Assembly: GCF_910592395.1 (NCBI RefSeq)
Contig: NC_088316.1
Coordinates: forward strand, 1,302,001 to 1,366,000
DNA from: Lineus longissimus
Taxonomy: Eukaryota > Nemertea > Pilidiophora > Heteronemertea > Lineidae
Length of the DNA stretch: 64,000 nucleotides
Direction of reading: 5' to 3'
Part shown: positions 43,611 through 54,857 of the stretch, piece by piece
Layout of the letters: the number at the start of each line of letters is the position of its first letter
How positions within the stretch are numbered: position 1 is the first letter of the stretch
The notes under the pieces: model-generated
What the model was told of the DNA's origin: nothing
What the model saw: only the letters and a program-made list of their open reading frames with translations
The model's database searches: none
Translations under genes and position numbers: made by a program

Positions 43611-44456
43611 GACGCATCTGTAGGTTTTATCGTTTGGTCCAGCTGCACGTTCGTTGCTTGCCGCATTATCAGGGGTACTAGTATCTTTATCAGAAGGATC
43701 AGCACCCATTACCGATTCGTCTGCATTATCCATGTCAGATTCCTCCAGCATAAGTTGGTCAGCTACTTGACTCGTAGTTTGCGCATGTTTGCCGAGAAAA
43801 AAAGGCCTGACCACGCCCAAGGTCAGTTGGAAAATGTACCACGTGGTGCAACGTGAGAGCAGACGACATATCATACAGAAAAGGCGGCAATGTCGAATGT
43901 ACAACCCTCACATCTACTTTGACACTTGTACTTTCCCGCAAATGCAGTGAATACTAGAACTGAGATTTCACAGGAGCACCTGTGAATTCATGACTCCAGG
44001 GTTGTTTTGAGGGCGATATCGTAAGAGTTGGTCTTGAGTATGGGAACCTGAAGGTCCGTGAGGCACCTGGGGAGAGAAGACTAGTTGAACGATGGGATCT
44101 GTTCATGGAGAAGAAGTGTTGAGTGGCTTTGTATCGTGTACTCTTGCTGACCAGTGGTTGAAGGAACACTACTATTGATCTCATTATATGAATACCATTT
44201 AATTACAAACAAGTGAAAACAGATCACATCATATTCCTGGGCATAAATTAAAATAGGAGTGCGGGAACAAGGTTTTTTTAGCAGGAGGAAAGCGAGAACA
44301 TTTTGCGCCGTCGTATTCCGATTTGACTGGTTAGTGGTGAAATCTGCTTTTACTTTTGCAAATTAACATAATATTCGTTTTCTGGTTCTAACGTTGTCTG
44401 AATTAAAGCTTGACTGGTCTGGCAAGAGGCATTGCCAGGAAAACGTGACGTCATTT

Positions 44457-44564
44457 GATGTCTTTGATGTGGCACACATTGGAGTATCAATCTACGTGTC
44501 CTTGATATGCTACACAAGTGTCTTTGCTTTGGTTTGTCTTTATTTGCGGTAATAACCGCCCATA
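44457..44564 (-). repeat. 108-bp dispersed repeat, copy 2 (inverted)
   Basis: Reverse complement of 32719-32826 with one mismatch in 108 bases, 11.7 kb away. It lies upstream of the piggyBac remnant. Confidence 0.7.
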
Positions 44565-44923
44565 TTTTCATTACGGGATGACCAATTGGCAAGTAATAAG
44601 GCTACCTAGTTTCCATCGTTTTCCATAATCTTTTTCAAGTTTCGTAACCACGAGGACTATGGGCCACTATGGTTAGGCACTGTCTGGGTGAATTGGCCCT
44701 GTGACTCTTGTCTTCAGCCAGGTACCATTTACCGGATGTGGCAATGGAATTGAAGTGATTCACCCAAGGTTTCAAACAATGTATAAGCATGGGGTTATGG
44801 ACGCATGATACTTGGATGATGAGTTTATCACCACAACCATAAGACCAAACTACCCCTCGAGTGAACTCAGTAATCAAGTGGAAGATATAATCACAATATT
44901 CAATTAATCAGCAACTTCAGCAG

Positions 44924-44929
44924 TTTATT
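44924..44929 (-). terminator. Candidate polyadenylation signal of the cysteine-rich gene
   Basis: AATAAA on the minus strand, about 1.5 kb past the stop at 46471. If used, the 3' UTR would contain the 48-base minisatellite at 45784-45972. Confidence 0.3.
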
Positions 44930-45783
44930 CCATATAATAAAAGTACAAATTATGCTTTCCAGTGATCACCTGAAGGCGTCAAAAAACTTCTCTAAAAACT
45001 CTGAGGTAAAAGAGATTCCGTCTCAAAGGCCTCGTCGGCTTAAAAACTCTCCAAAGTACTGCAAACTCTTGTCTGTCTTGTCCATGTTGAACTGTAAACT
45101 GCCAATTTCAGCAGGCATTTTGACAGATTTCGTAAATGGCTATGTGAAGGACAAGACCGAGTTGACTTTGCAGTGTACACTAAATTGCATTTTAATACTG
45201 GCCAATGTCTACTGGCAGTGACAATGGAAGAATACTAAATTTTTGAGCATGTTATGGCGATAAAGGCCTAAAAAGATTATCAACTCACTTTGAACTTCAT
45301 TGAACTACTTTTGAACTAATTATGGCAATTAAATCTGATTCTCAAACAAAGCTACCTGCAGTTACAAGTACATGTATGTCTCAAGTAATGTACAGCTAGT
45401 TTCATCAAAATACCTGTTAAAATGTTTATACACAAATTGAGTATTGTTCCAGGGAGCAAGGCGTATACCACTTATATTCAAATAAAATACTTGTACAGCC
45501 AATATCCTGAGAAAAGCATTAAAATATACATCTAATTAAGAAATTTATAAAACGTACAAAAATTTACATAATACTGTCAATGAGATTGTCTCTATTAGCT
45601 CACATAAGCAATCTTCCAAAATAGTGAATTTTTCGAGTCGTAAAAACTTCTTTCATAGAAGGGGTTAAATCAGCTGCTTTGATGTACTGTAAATGTTATT
45701 TTTCAAAGGGCAAGGGAAGATCAACAGATACTTCAATAATTGTGACCTCGTGATGTTCTTGTTGATTGAATAATGATGTTGCC

Positions 45784-45972
45784 TTGGCCTTAGATGGTCA
45801 AGCACTGCATTGGGTAGTTATCAGTCACTTCTTGGCCTTAGATAACCAAGCACTGCTTTGGGTAGTTATCAGTCACTTCTTGGCCTTAGATGGTCAAGCA
45901 CTGCTCGGGGTAGTTATCAGTCACTTCTTGGCCTTAGATGGTCAAGCACTGCTCGGGGTAGTTATCCATCAC
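45784..45972. repeat. Minisatellite, four copies of a 48-bp unit
   Basis: Units begin TTGGCCTTAGAT at 45784, 45832, 45880 and 45928. The last two are nearly identical; the first two differ by several bases. The 48-base period is divisible by three, so a frame stays open by chance. No gene is inferred. Confidence 0.85.
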
Positions 45973-46470
45973 TCCATTTTCTCCAATGTACGACTTCACC
46001 GGTGGACATTCTGAAATTAGGACAGTCTTTTCTTCACAAAAGCAATCATTACAGCCATCCAGCATCAAGGGCTGCAGGCTCTCCTGGGAGCAATTGACAC
46101 TATCTGAAACTTTGTCCAAAATCATGGTCAAAACACATTTTTGGTGACTTGCGGGGGGAGGGGATTAGCCCCCTGCCCCAAGCTAATTGAGCCCCTGGAC
46201 TAGCCACACGGTACAAGCCTGTCATACCTCTGCTTGTCTTTTGGCTCACAAGTTCCATGTTAACGGTAAAATCATGGACAGTCACTAAACACTCGCACCT
46301 CGGGAAAAAGATATTGCACAAGGTTTAGCAGAAAACATCAACAAATAAGGCACAAAGTGAATGCTAATGAAGAAATTTGGTGTCAACGGGTAAGCAAAAT
46401 TTCTGCCTCTGAATCACTTCACTAATTTCTCTAGCATAGCCACCTGACAATAAATGTCGGGCCTTTCAAT

Positions 46471-49400
46471 TTAATGCCGATATTTCCAGCACGTACCATA
46501 TTCACATCGCTTCCCCCAGGATCCAGTTCCCCAACAATCGCAGATGGCCTTCCGCCTGCTGTATCTTTTGGACTGGAGGCACATTCCCTTTCCACAATCA
46601 ACATGCTGGCACTTGTCAAGACCACCTAGAAATAAAAAAACAAAAATTTATGAAAATGTTAGAAAGCTGGTTTTGCCCTAGTATTAAAGTAAGTAACAAT
46701 AAATTGGTATGATACTGTTTCCACTTGGTATATGAATGTTCAAGAGCACCCCCACTTGTCAGTGTCTCCTGAATAGGTAAGTTTTCAGGGCCTTTCGGAA
46801 AGCTCCGAGAGTCCATCTGGCATAAGCTTTTGCTCATATGGATTATGGGGTGATAGGTCAGATGGAAACGGCCTCAATTAACTGCTGATGACGTACCTGT
46901 TATATCAGCCTGACATTCATGTCGTGACTTGTAGGGGAAAGGGTTATGACAATCTACGGCCGTACCACATACACATTGGCGGGCAGCGACGGAACAACCT
47001 CGGAATCGTCTTTCGCAGCTCTTTCTCCCCGAATGATGATGTCTTGCAGTCGTCACCACGAACAGACCTGAAAGTAAATGATATTTCATGCAGATGAAAA
47101 ATCTGATAGATTTGCGGGGGATCTGAATGTCCTGACTGCCCTGCACTGAGTGGGAGTGGGGAGGGTGCCAAGTTGTTTTCGCAACCAAGTTCCCCAAGGA
47201 GTCAACCGATGATGCCAGACACGAAAAGAGAATCACCTCGGCATGGGTTCTTATTTGGCTGGCAGGCAACCTCTGTACTGTCATAGTGTTGACATTACTT
47301 CTTGGACGAGACATAAAAAGTGACAACGTTTACTTTGCTTGTCAGCAGCATCAGATCCTGGATCAGAGGTGACATTCCACACCAATTTACCACATGACGT
47401 TCCCAAACACTTTATTGGCAGAGAGTTTGTGGAAGAGCGATGTTATTGTTAAAGACACATGCCACACAGGGGGATACAGAGAAAAAATATGCCTTTTGAG
47501 AAATAGACAACATCACGAATAACATACACTGGAACCTCCCTTAGTGGAAACCTCTCTAGCAGGACACTCTCTTTATTAGAGACAGTAGGTCTTGTCCCAA
47601 ATGGGTCCTTTCGAAGGATTCGAATCATTGCCACGAGCAGCAAAACTTGGAAAAAAATTTCCAGCGATTTTTTAAAGCAAATTCCTGATGGCCAGGAAGG
47701 GAATACCAGCTTGCCCAGGAAGTGTGTACATTATGGAAGAATGGCACAGATAATTACTGCCAGTTGTAAATTCCACGCATTCTTGCAACCATCAGCTGAA
47801 GTTATACGCCTACTCTAATTTCCCGATTTAAGACTGCTTCATTTTATGATAAAACAGACACGAAGATCAAGCCAGAAAATGACAGTATGATAATGGGATA
47901 GCTTGGTTATCGCCATATTGAATGGCATAGACAGACCCTCACACTGATTCTGTTCTCTGTCTTCTGAGCATTGACTGACAGGTACAAACTATCTGTATAC
48001 ATAAGCAAAGTTCGTATGACATGAGATGTCATTGAATCTACTTGACCTCAGATGAACTGCTCTCACATTTAATAAGATAATAGGCCTGCTATATAAATGA
48101 GGCCATCATGATCAGAATATTCTCATTACTCATGTTACTGCCTAGGCGATGAAGTTAGCACAGCATTTTATTGCACTGCTTTACATCCCAATATCACTAC
48201 TCCAAAGCCAAATGAATTGAAGTTTTTCCATCAAAATGTTATTCTTTCAATACTATGTCAGTGGAACACACTTTTGACTGGCAAATACTGTTCTTTATAT
48301 TGACTGATAGGAAGTAGTTCAGATTATACAGAGGTCTAGTTGCTGCGAAAATATTGATTTGAGACCAAAACTACTGACTAACAGGGATCAGATGGTGCCC
48401 AGCTAGTTTTTATGTATGAGTCACTTCGAATTCTTAAGTCAAAGCAGTTGACAAACACAATAAGAGGAAATAATGAAGTGCATAGAATAAGTGGGCGGAA
48501 ATATTTTGTTTGATTTCATACAGGACACTTAGAAACAGGCAAGTTTTTTATAGAGATATAGTCAGAACTCGGGTAACTTCCGAAAACAGAAATGCAGTAA
48601 ACCTCTCTAAGTGGACACGTCTATTACAGAGACATATTTATGAAAGAACACTGGTTTTGTTGGCACTGACTTACAGTAGAACCTCTCCATTAAGGACACC
48701 CTCGGGACTGACAAGTGCTGTCCTCAATAGAGAGGTATCCTGAATAGGGCGGTCAAATTGAATGGAACCAAATGGGACCAAAACTAGTGTCCTTAATAGA
48801 CAGGGTGCTTTTGATAGAGAGGTGTCTGTTAGTGTTAAGGGAGGCTCTACTGTACTTCCTTAGCTTTGAAACTGACTGTACTGCTAGGCTATATTTAACT
48901 CATCTGTTCACTCAGGTTGGTTAGCATCTAAGCAAGCAGGTATTAACATGCTGGATACATCCGGATGCATCATCAAGATAAATTTCAATAGATCACACTA
49001 CAAAAGATGCACTCTGTTCTGAAAGAGTTCGTTTTGCTATTGGGGTGAGAAATACATGTATCTGTAATACTAAAACTCCACTCATCTCTTTCTTAGTCTA
49101 AAATCACCGTCATTTGTGCAATTGTGGCCAGAGGACTTTTCCAAAAGATTGACAGGAGATGTGCAAATGTTCTGTAGCCTTGGTATAAATAATAAAGGTT
49201 ATGGTTACAAAGAACAAGGAAGTTTTATAGATTAGAACCTCCCTGCAAACACCAACTTGACTTTCTTCATCTTAAACCTTAGCCCAGCCTTGGTGTAATG
49301 ATGGTTAATCAAATTTACAAAGACTTTCTCACACAAAGTCATGAATGTAGAATCTCCAGGGTAGTGCACAATGAATCACCAGTATAATGAGTAGTTATGA

Positions 49401-50425
49401 TCTTATCTCTGTCTTATATGCTTGGTCATTGAATGAACAATTTCAGCTTGAGGACCATTCATGTTCAGAATGACTTTTGACCTGAATATGGTGATCATTA
49501 CACTCAAGAATGTAGAACCCATGGGGCTAGGGATAGGCATCTCCTCTCTAGACATTTCTCTTCCTCAAGAGGGTCATTCTGGAACTAGCTGTACCAGTAC
49601 AAAGGTGCCTTGCCTGCAGAATACTACAAGTGAGCTGGAGGGGGGGGGGGGGGCAAGGGGAGAGAGACAGGCAGTGCAGTATTCAACATCCCAGGGAGGT
49701 TTTATTGTTCCTTGCTTGTCCTTAACCCGGACCTAATTCAAGGTCCTAAGCTGGGATCAATTAGTGTAGCCACAATTGTCCCAGTGCCCTAACAGACAAT
49801 AAACAATTTAGCACATTGTACATTCAAATACAGTTTGGGAAATGAACCATGGAGAGCTCATAATAGCTACATGGAGGGCTACGGGTATTAGTATAAGCAG
49901 TGTTTACGCCTGACATCCAGAGAGATTAAAGTTGAGTATAGCTTTTCTGGTGGCACAGGCTGAAACTAACAGATGAAATTGAGGGCACCAGTGCCACAAA
50001 ACAGGGCTAACTTTGATCCCGCTTCCCTTCCCACAGCATGATAAGTTTGTTCGGTGTTATCAACAGCTAAACTTAAATCTTTGCAGGATTAGAAGAAACA
50101 TTGTCTCAAGACAACAGCGTGGCACAACAGTGAACAAGCACACACAGCTCAGGGGCAGATTTGGGGGGTGGTACATGTGAGGCACCCTTAACTCTCCTGT
50201 GTTTCAAAGATCGTACACTGGTTTGGGCTGCACCTCCCTTCCAAAATTTCTGGATCTGCCACCCAAATGACTATCATCAAACTGATGTCACATCAATGAA
50301 GACAACAATCGATGATGATAAATGGGTGTGGTTTCACTCCAATAATAGATATATATTTGTCTAAGATGTGTAAAAGTAATTATCAACTTACCAAAAACAA
50401 GAAAGAGGCCAAACTTTATCCACAT
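46471..50425 (-). CDS. Small secreted cysteine-rich protein with EGF-like domain
   Basis: Three exons join in frame: 50392-50425 (ATG), 46897-47067 and 46471-46625 (TAA), giving 119 residues. The first exon plus the next few codons form a signal peptide (MWIKFGLFLVFGLFVVTTA), cut before RHHHSGRKSC. The mature chain of about 100 residues has 13 Cys. The first module (C-x6-C-x6-C-x-C-x5-C-x11-C, around RQCVCGTAVDCHNPF) resembles the Cys-rich segment after the IGFBP domain in CRIM1-type proteins. The second is EGF-like: CQHVDCGKGMC, then CDC, then GKRCEYGTC, leaving one odd Cys at the end that could allow dimerisation. Both introns are phase 1, as is usual for extracellular modules. It is probably a secreted ligand, antagonist or matrix protein; the exact family is unknown to me. 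Confidence 0.75.
47525..47625. mobile_element. Truncated pogo-like MITE
   Basis: TACACTGGAACCTCCCTTAG, then CCTCTCTAGCAGGACAC, TTATTAGAGACA and GTCCCAAATGGGTCC match the family's left half. The right end is missing. In the long intron of the cysteine-rich gene. Confidence 0.5.
48672..48854. mobile_element. pogo-like MITE, full 183-bp copy
   Basis: TACAGTAGAACCTC at the left and GGAGGCTCTACTGTA at the right, with TA at both edges. The interior is several inverted runs of CTCTCTATTAAGGACA. The same length as the copy at 57888-58070. A further fragment (GCAGTAAACCTCTCTAAG) lies just upstream at about 48592. Confidence 0.75.
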
Positions 50426-51126
50426 GTTGTCAAAATTGTGATTTAGATGAGAATGTACAACCCAGTCCAGCTGATTGAGGACAAAGTCACAACCAAAACG
50501 GCACCAAACTTCACAACCTTCAAAACCCCTGAAAAAAACAAATTAAACCTCTGAAAACTACTTTACCATGAACAACTATTATAAAATTCAATCTAGATGT
50601 GAAAGTAAAGAAATCGCACTTGGAATTCGAGAGAAAACAATGATTCTGTGGAGTTTACCTGAATCTGTGCAGTTCCTATCAGGACAAAAGTAAGTAGGCA
50701 ATTTGTATCCCCCAACATCGGTATAATGACTAATTATACCATAGGCCGTTAGAGGCGCCACTAGCACCAATAAACGTCATCATGACAGCAATTTAAAGGG
50801 ACATCTGGAGTATATATTATTGGAACGGCATTTGAGTTCCACTAACTGAAATAAACAGGCATATTATTTCAGAAACTTGCCCTCGTATCCTCATTAAGTT
50901 GACAGCTATATGATCAACCGCACCCATTCAAATCTCCCGCCACCAACCTCAAATATTTTTTTAACAAGCGACGTAAAAATGACGTGCGCAGTATGCAGTG
51001 GCGCCATCACAAGAATTTAATAGGTACCATGTGATTACCGATGTTGGAGGTCAAGAACTGCCTACCACGAAGTAGGTCAAAGTTGGGTGCTTGTGAACTC
51101 TTTTGACACTAGACGGCGCTTTCACT
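50426..51126. other. Divergent intergenic region left of the palindrome
   Basis: Lies between the cysteine-rich gene (minus) and TOMM5 (plus). No exon was seen, though 5' UTR exons of the minus-strand gene may be here. GGCGCCACT-like words recur near 50752 and 50998, close to the GCGCCACTC in the palindrome arms. Confidence 0.3.
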
Positions 51127-51374
51127 AATACTTGACTTGCCAAACTCAGCTCGACGCCGAACTGCAGCGCCACTCGCGGACAAAGATAAAACAACTCGAC
51201 ATTTTTTTCACCGGTTTTCTCGCTGCGCATGCGTGCCAGCGTCATCTTTTGTTGATTTCCGCTGGTACGCATGCGCAGCGAGAAAACCGGTGAAAAAAAT
51301 GTCGAGTTGTTCTATCTTTGTCCGCGAGTGGCGCTGCAGTTCGGCGTCGAGCTGAGTTTGGCAAGTCAAGTATT
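51127..51374. repeat. 248-bp near-perfect palindrome (115-bp arms)
   Basis: Positions 51127-51241 pair base by base with 51374-51260, without gaps and with only two mismatches (51189/51312 and 51235/51266). The loop is 18 bases (51242-51259). Each arm holds TGCGCATGCG, close to the NRF1 site YGCGCAYGCGCR, and a run of seven T/A. It lies 279 bases upstream of the TOMM5 start. It may be a recent inverted duplication of promoter sequence, a foldback element or a hairpin-RNA source. Confidence 0.9.
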
Positions 51375-51652
51375 GATGATGTACCGCATCTTATGTCAGC
51401 AAACATTTCGTTATCTTTATTTTTCTTTGCATTCTTCGTAAAATATTTGTCTAGGGTGATGATGATTTGATAAATTAAACAATTCAATTAGCTCTTATCC
51501 CAAAATATAAGTAATTTTGAGAACATAGAGAAATAAAAAAGCCACAAGTTGTAGAATGTTGGGCACGTCATGAAAACCAATCATGAATCAGTAAAGAGGT
51601 CAAGGCCACTATCTCACGTTTTCGCAGTTTTGATTAAAAAAAATCTTGCAAA

Positions 51653-52185
51653 ATGATGCGAATGCAGCCCCGTGAGAAGGTTGATCCTGATTTAGAGAAA
51701 AGGATGGCAAGGGAAAATACTGTACAAAATGCAGCACTATTCTTTGGAACGATTATTCTCCTAAGAGCAGGTAAAAATGGATCTTGTTACGGCAAGAGAC
51801 TGGCTTTCTCTCGATTATAGTATACTACCGTACATGTATGTATACTAAAAACACTGTCTGACTGTGCATTCATGTACATATTCTGTACATGTATACAGGT
51901 TGGGTCAGAAGAGGTCATCTTTAATTCTTGTTGCTGAGGGACCTATCAGGTTTCCTAGTCAAGTCAGTAGTGTGTTAAAATGGTTTGCCCAGCAGACCAG
52001 TTTGAGTTGAGACTTGAGAGATGAGTAAGAAGAAGATGGCCCAGGCGAGCAGGATGAGGATGGTTAGCCAAGTCTTTGAAAAAATAGACCAAATTTTTGT
52101 GCCAGCATGTCTTCTTATCAAAATTGTACAGAACAAGTCACTTTCATTTCCAGCTCCCATTATTTACTCCAAGATCTTCGACTAA
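51653..52185 (+). CDS. TOMM5: Mitochondrial import receptor subunit TOM5 homologue
   Basis: Small tail-anchored subunit of the TOM complex in the mitochondrial outer membrane. Two exons: 51653-51770 (ATG, ends phase 1 at GCAG/GTAAAA) and 52154-52185 (acceptor TCATTTCCAG, stop TAA), giving 49 residues; human TOMM5 has 51. The layout matches the family: a charged N-terminus with DP..(L/E)xKRxxRE (here VDPDLEKRMARE), one hydrophobic helix (ALFFGTIILLRAAPII), the LLRxxP turn at the exon junction, and a short tail ending KIFD. Three Met codons occur within the first four codons; the first was used. Too short for usual gene finders. The nearly perfect palindrome at 51127-51374 would be in its promoter. 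Confidence 0.8.
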
Positions 52186-53224
52186 TAATCGGCATTTGAA
52201 TCAACCTGCCAGGGACCAAGAATGGACTTGCAGAAAGAAAGATCTTGCTGCAGAGATAAGGATGGATAGAAAAGAAACTTAATTGAACAGGATTATTTTG
52301 TCTGCAGGATGCGAGGAATGGACAATTCACTGTCAGTACCAGTTGATAGTATCTAGAATGTTGGAGTGTACCGATGATCACAGGGGTTTTTGCTTTTTGG
52401 CTCACCGTTAGGGGAGTCTATACAATAGCCCCGTGTCCGTCATCGTCGTCGTATCCTGTGGCACGTTTCTTAACCACTAGTGCTAAGAACTTGAAACTTT
52501 GTACACATGACCCCCTAGGTCAGAGGTACTCTGACACTGAATTAACCGAGTTGTTGTACACTCCTTACATTGTCATTGTCTTGTCTATTTATGGTAATTT
52601 CAATAATTACATTAAAATCCTTGTATCATTTGACATGTCATCTTTCTTTGAGTTGTGTTGCGTGCAGAGGATTTGCTCATGTTGGAACGATACTTCTATT
52701 GCCAGTTGATATCTGTTGCATCCATTGCTAGACGAGTGTCTAGGTCTTCATAGATTGTGGGATTGCACCATTCTCCACTCTTGCTTTCCAGCAGTTGGGA
52801 CCGGTATTTTCTGTTCTGTGGTTGAATATTACATTGGGCAACTCAAGTTTGTTGCCGCCCCCAAGTGTAAACTCCAGTCGTCTCACGGATCAATTGGCAC
52901 ATTCAATGAAGGAATTCTGTCAGGACTTCATTCTCATAATGAACAGAGTTGCCAATTGTGACTGGAGGTGTCCACAGAATTCATGGGGCAAACTCCGAGG
53001 CTTCCCCGCAGTGAATTCTCATGCAAATTAGTTACATAACTGAAAAAATGTAACATGCACAACTTCAACCGTGGCTCTATGTTGTATATCAACTGGGGAG
53101 GATCATGTTCTTCAGAAATGACTTCTGCCAATGAGGCAGTTGACTGGCATGGTCCTTCCCTCCAATGGATGTTCCATGTCGCTACCTGTTGCGCCTTGTG
53201 CCCAATGATGCCATTGCTTTGATC

Positions 53225-53500
53225 TGCAGGGTGTGTCAGTAACATGGGGCACCATGTCTTTCTAAATGCAGTGCCCTCTCCCTTCATAGCGCACCACGTT
53301 GGCATTGTTGCTATAGAGTGCACCAATATTCTTTGCTGGATGTGCCATGTCCCTTACTCTATCTGATCTGGATATGTAATCTCCCAACAAAATGCACCAT
53401 TCTACAGGGTGCACCATTTGTCTACAGGGTGTGCCATGTTTCTACTGGATGTGCCTTGTCTATGCAGGGACCGGGTGTGAGACGTAGCTACAGGGTGTAC
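53225..53500. repeat. Degenerate minisatellite (CTACAGGGTGTGCCATGT-like unit)
   Basis: Variants of CAGGGTG(T/C)(G/A)CCAT recur at irregular spacing of about 20-30 bases, strongest from 53396 to 53500. Low conservation. Confidence 0.55.
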
Positions 53501-53584
53501 CATGTGCCATCTGTACTGGGCGAGAGAATTACGCGGAAATGGGGGCGCGGCCAACTGAGTGGGGGGTCTGAGGTGAGGGTGAAA

Positions 53585-53605
53585 CACCAGCCATGAAGGT
53601 GTTAA
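53585..53605 (-). mobile_element. piggyBac-like element end (TTAA boundary)
   Basis: On the minus strand TTAACACCTTCATGGCTGG, followed by GTGTTTCACCC. The copy ending at 16985 shows TTAACACCTTCAGTGCC and then GTTTCACCC, so these are one family. The other end was not found. Confidence 0.4.
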
Positions 53606-53734
53606 GGTAAAATTACTTATCTGCTTCAGTGTATTTTGGGACAATCAATTACCTCATGTCACCAGATGCTTCTTTTCACTCCAAGATCACAAACAAGGTC
53701 AAGACAATAAGTTCATTTCAAACCACATATTCCT

Positions 53735-53740
53735 TTTATT
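53735..53740 (-). terminator. Candidate polyadenylation signal of the AtuA-family gene
   Basis: AATAAA on the minus strand, 1.1 kb past the stop. The implied 3' UTR would include the MITE fragment at 54499-54600 and a GCAAAC-family foldback arm at 54313-54345. Confidence 0.4.
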
Positions 53741-54498
53741 TACACTCTTAGAATTAGCATTTACAACATCGCATGTCCCATAAAGGAGCACTATCAACTC
53801 CTTACCCAAGGAATAATTACCATCAACAGCTATCAAATTTAGCATTTATAAGAGGAAGAAGTCAGTCTGAAATCCACCTAAAATCAAAAGTCCTCAAAGG
53901 GGCCTTGAATATAAACAACAATATATCACAGAATTTAACAAACTTAGTCCCCACGTAAACTACAATTTTACTTTAGGTTTTTGGGACTGTAACATACCCT
54001 CAAACAATATGTGGTTTACATCGATGTAAGGTAAGGTAGTACTACAATTAACTCCAGAGGTGTCAAAAATAGCTTGCAATTCGCGTAAATGTACACAGGG
54101 GCTATATAGTACCACCTGACCTAACACCAATTATGGTAACAAATTGCTTACATGTACATGTATTTTAACGCCAAGTGGTTATTCACAAAATGTCTTCATT
54201 TAACATAAATTAACTACCCTGAAGTGCACCTGAGGTACTCATTTGACCAGATCAACACTCTGTCATATTTTTCTCAAGAAAAGCATCAAAAAACCATTTC
54301 AAGTTTTAAAGGAGTTTAAGGGCTCGCAAACATGCAATTTAAATCCCTGTTACTACCTGCAATCATGATTGCACGTGACAAAAATCACTCATTCACGACA
54401 GTCATCACAGGTCAATTTGATATCCTGATTACCTCCAAAGGTCCAACAAAAACGATTATCCATTCATAATTGTGAAATTGAAAAATTATGCCCTCTCA

Positions 54499-54600
54499 TA
54501 CATGGAACCTCCCTCAGCCGACACCTCTGTAAGTAGAACATGCTCTCTATTCAGGACACTGAAATTGGTAATTTCCATTTAATTTAACCTGTGCAATCAC
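54499..54600. mobile_element. pogo-like MITE fragment
   Basis: TACATGGAACCTCCCTCAG, then CGACACCTCTGTAAG and CTCTCTATTCAGGACAC, the left half of the family. The right end is lost. Confidence 0.5.
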
Positions 54601-54857
54601 GAGACTCCTCTATTTCAAGAAGACCAAATCCCAGTCCCAAGTTCCACAGTACCTTTCAGAACAGAACATTGTGAATTTTTTTTCCTTTTTGGTCAAAAAT
54701 CCCTGAGGTCAATTTTTCCACCTTGCTTCCAAAGAAGAAAATGCTCGAGTCTGATCTATCAGAGGTATAGAATAAGTGTCCCATTAAAGGCCTTAACAGT
54801 AGTAATTACCTAAAACAAATCATATACAAAGTCATCTACAGTGTCTGTGTGAATATA

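Larger units (their letters stand above)
52186..53734. other. Intergenic between TOMM5 and the AtuA-family gene
   Basis: No gene. About 52390-52560 (TTTTTGGCTCACC, GTCCGTCATCGTCGTCGT, AACTTGAAACTTTGTACACA) resembles a common dispersed element of marine invertebrates, though I cannot name it. About 53225-53500 is a loose tandem repeat, and 53585-53605 is a TTAA element end. Confidence 0.35.

Noticed and set aside
46380-46395. Opposite end of the piggyBac element (GTCAACGGGTAA, similar to the reverse of 42438)
   Set aside because: Only about ten bases match, the TTAA is imperfect, and it falls within the probable 3' UTR of the cysteine-rich gene.
51899-51926. Alternative second exon of TOMM5 reading GWVRRGHL and stop
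   Set aside because: The acceptor lacks a pyrimidine tract and the peptide does not match the TOM5 tail, whereas 52154-52185 does.
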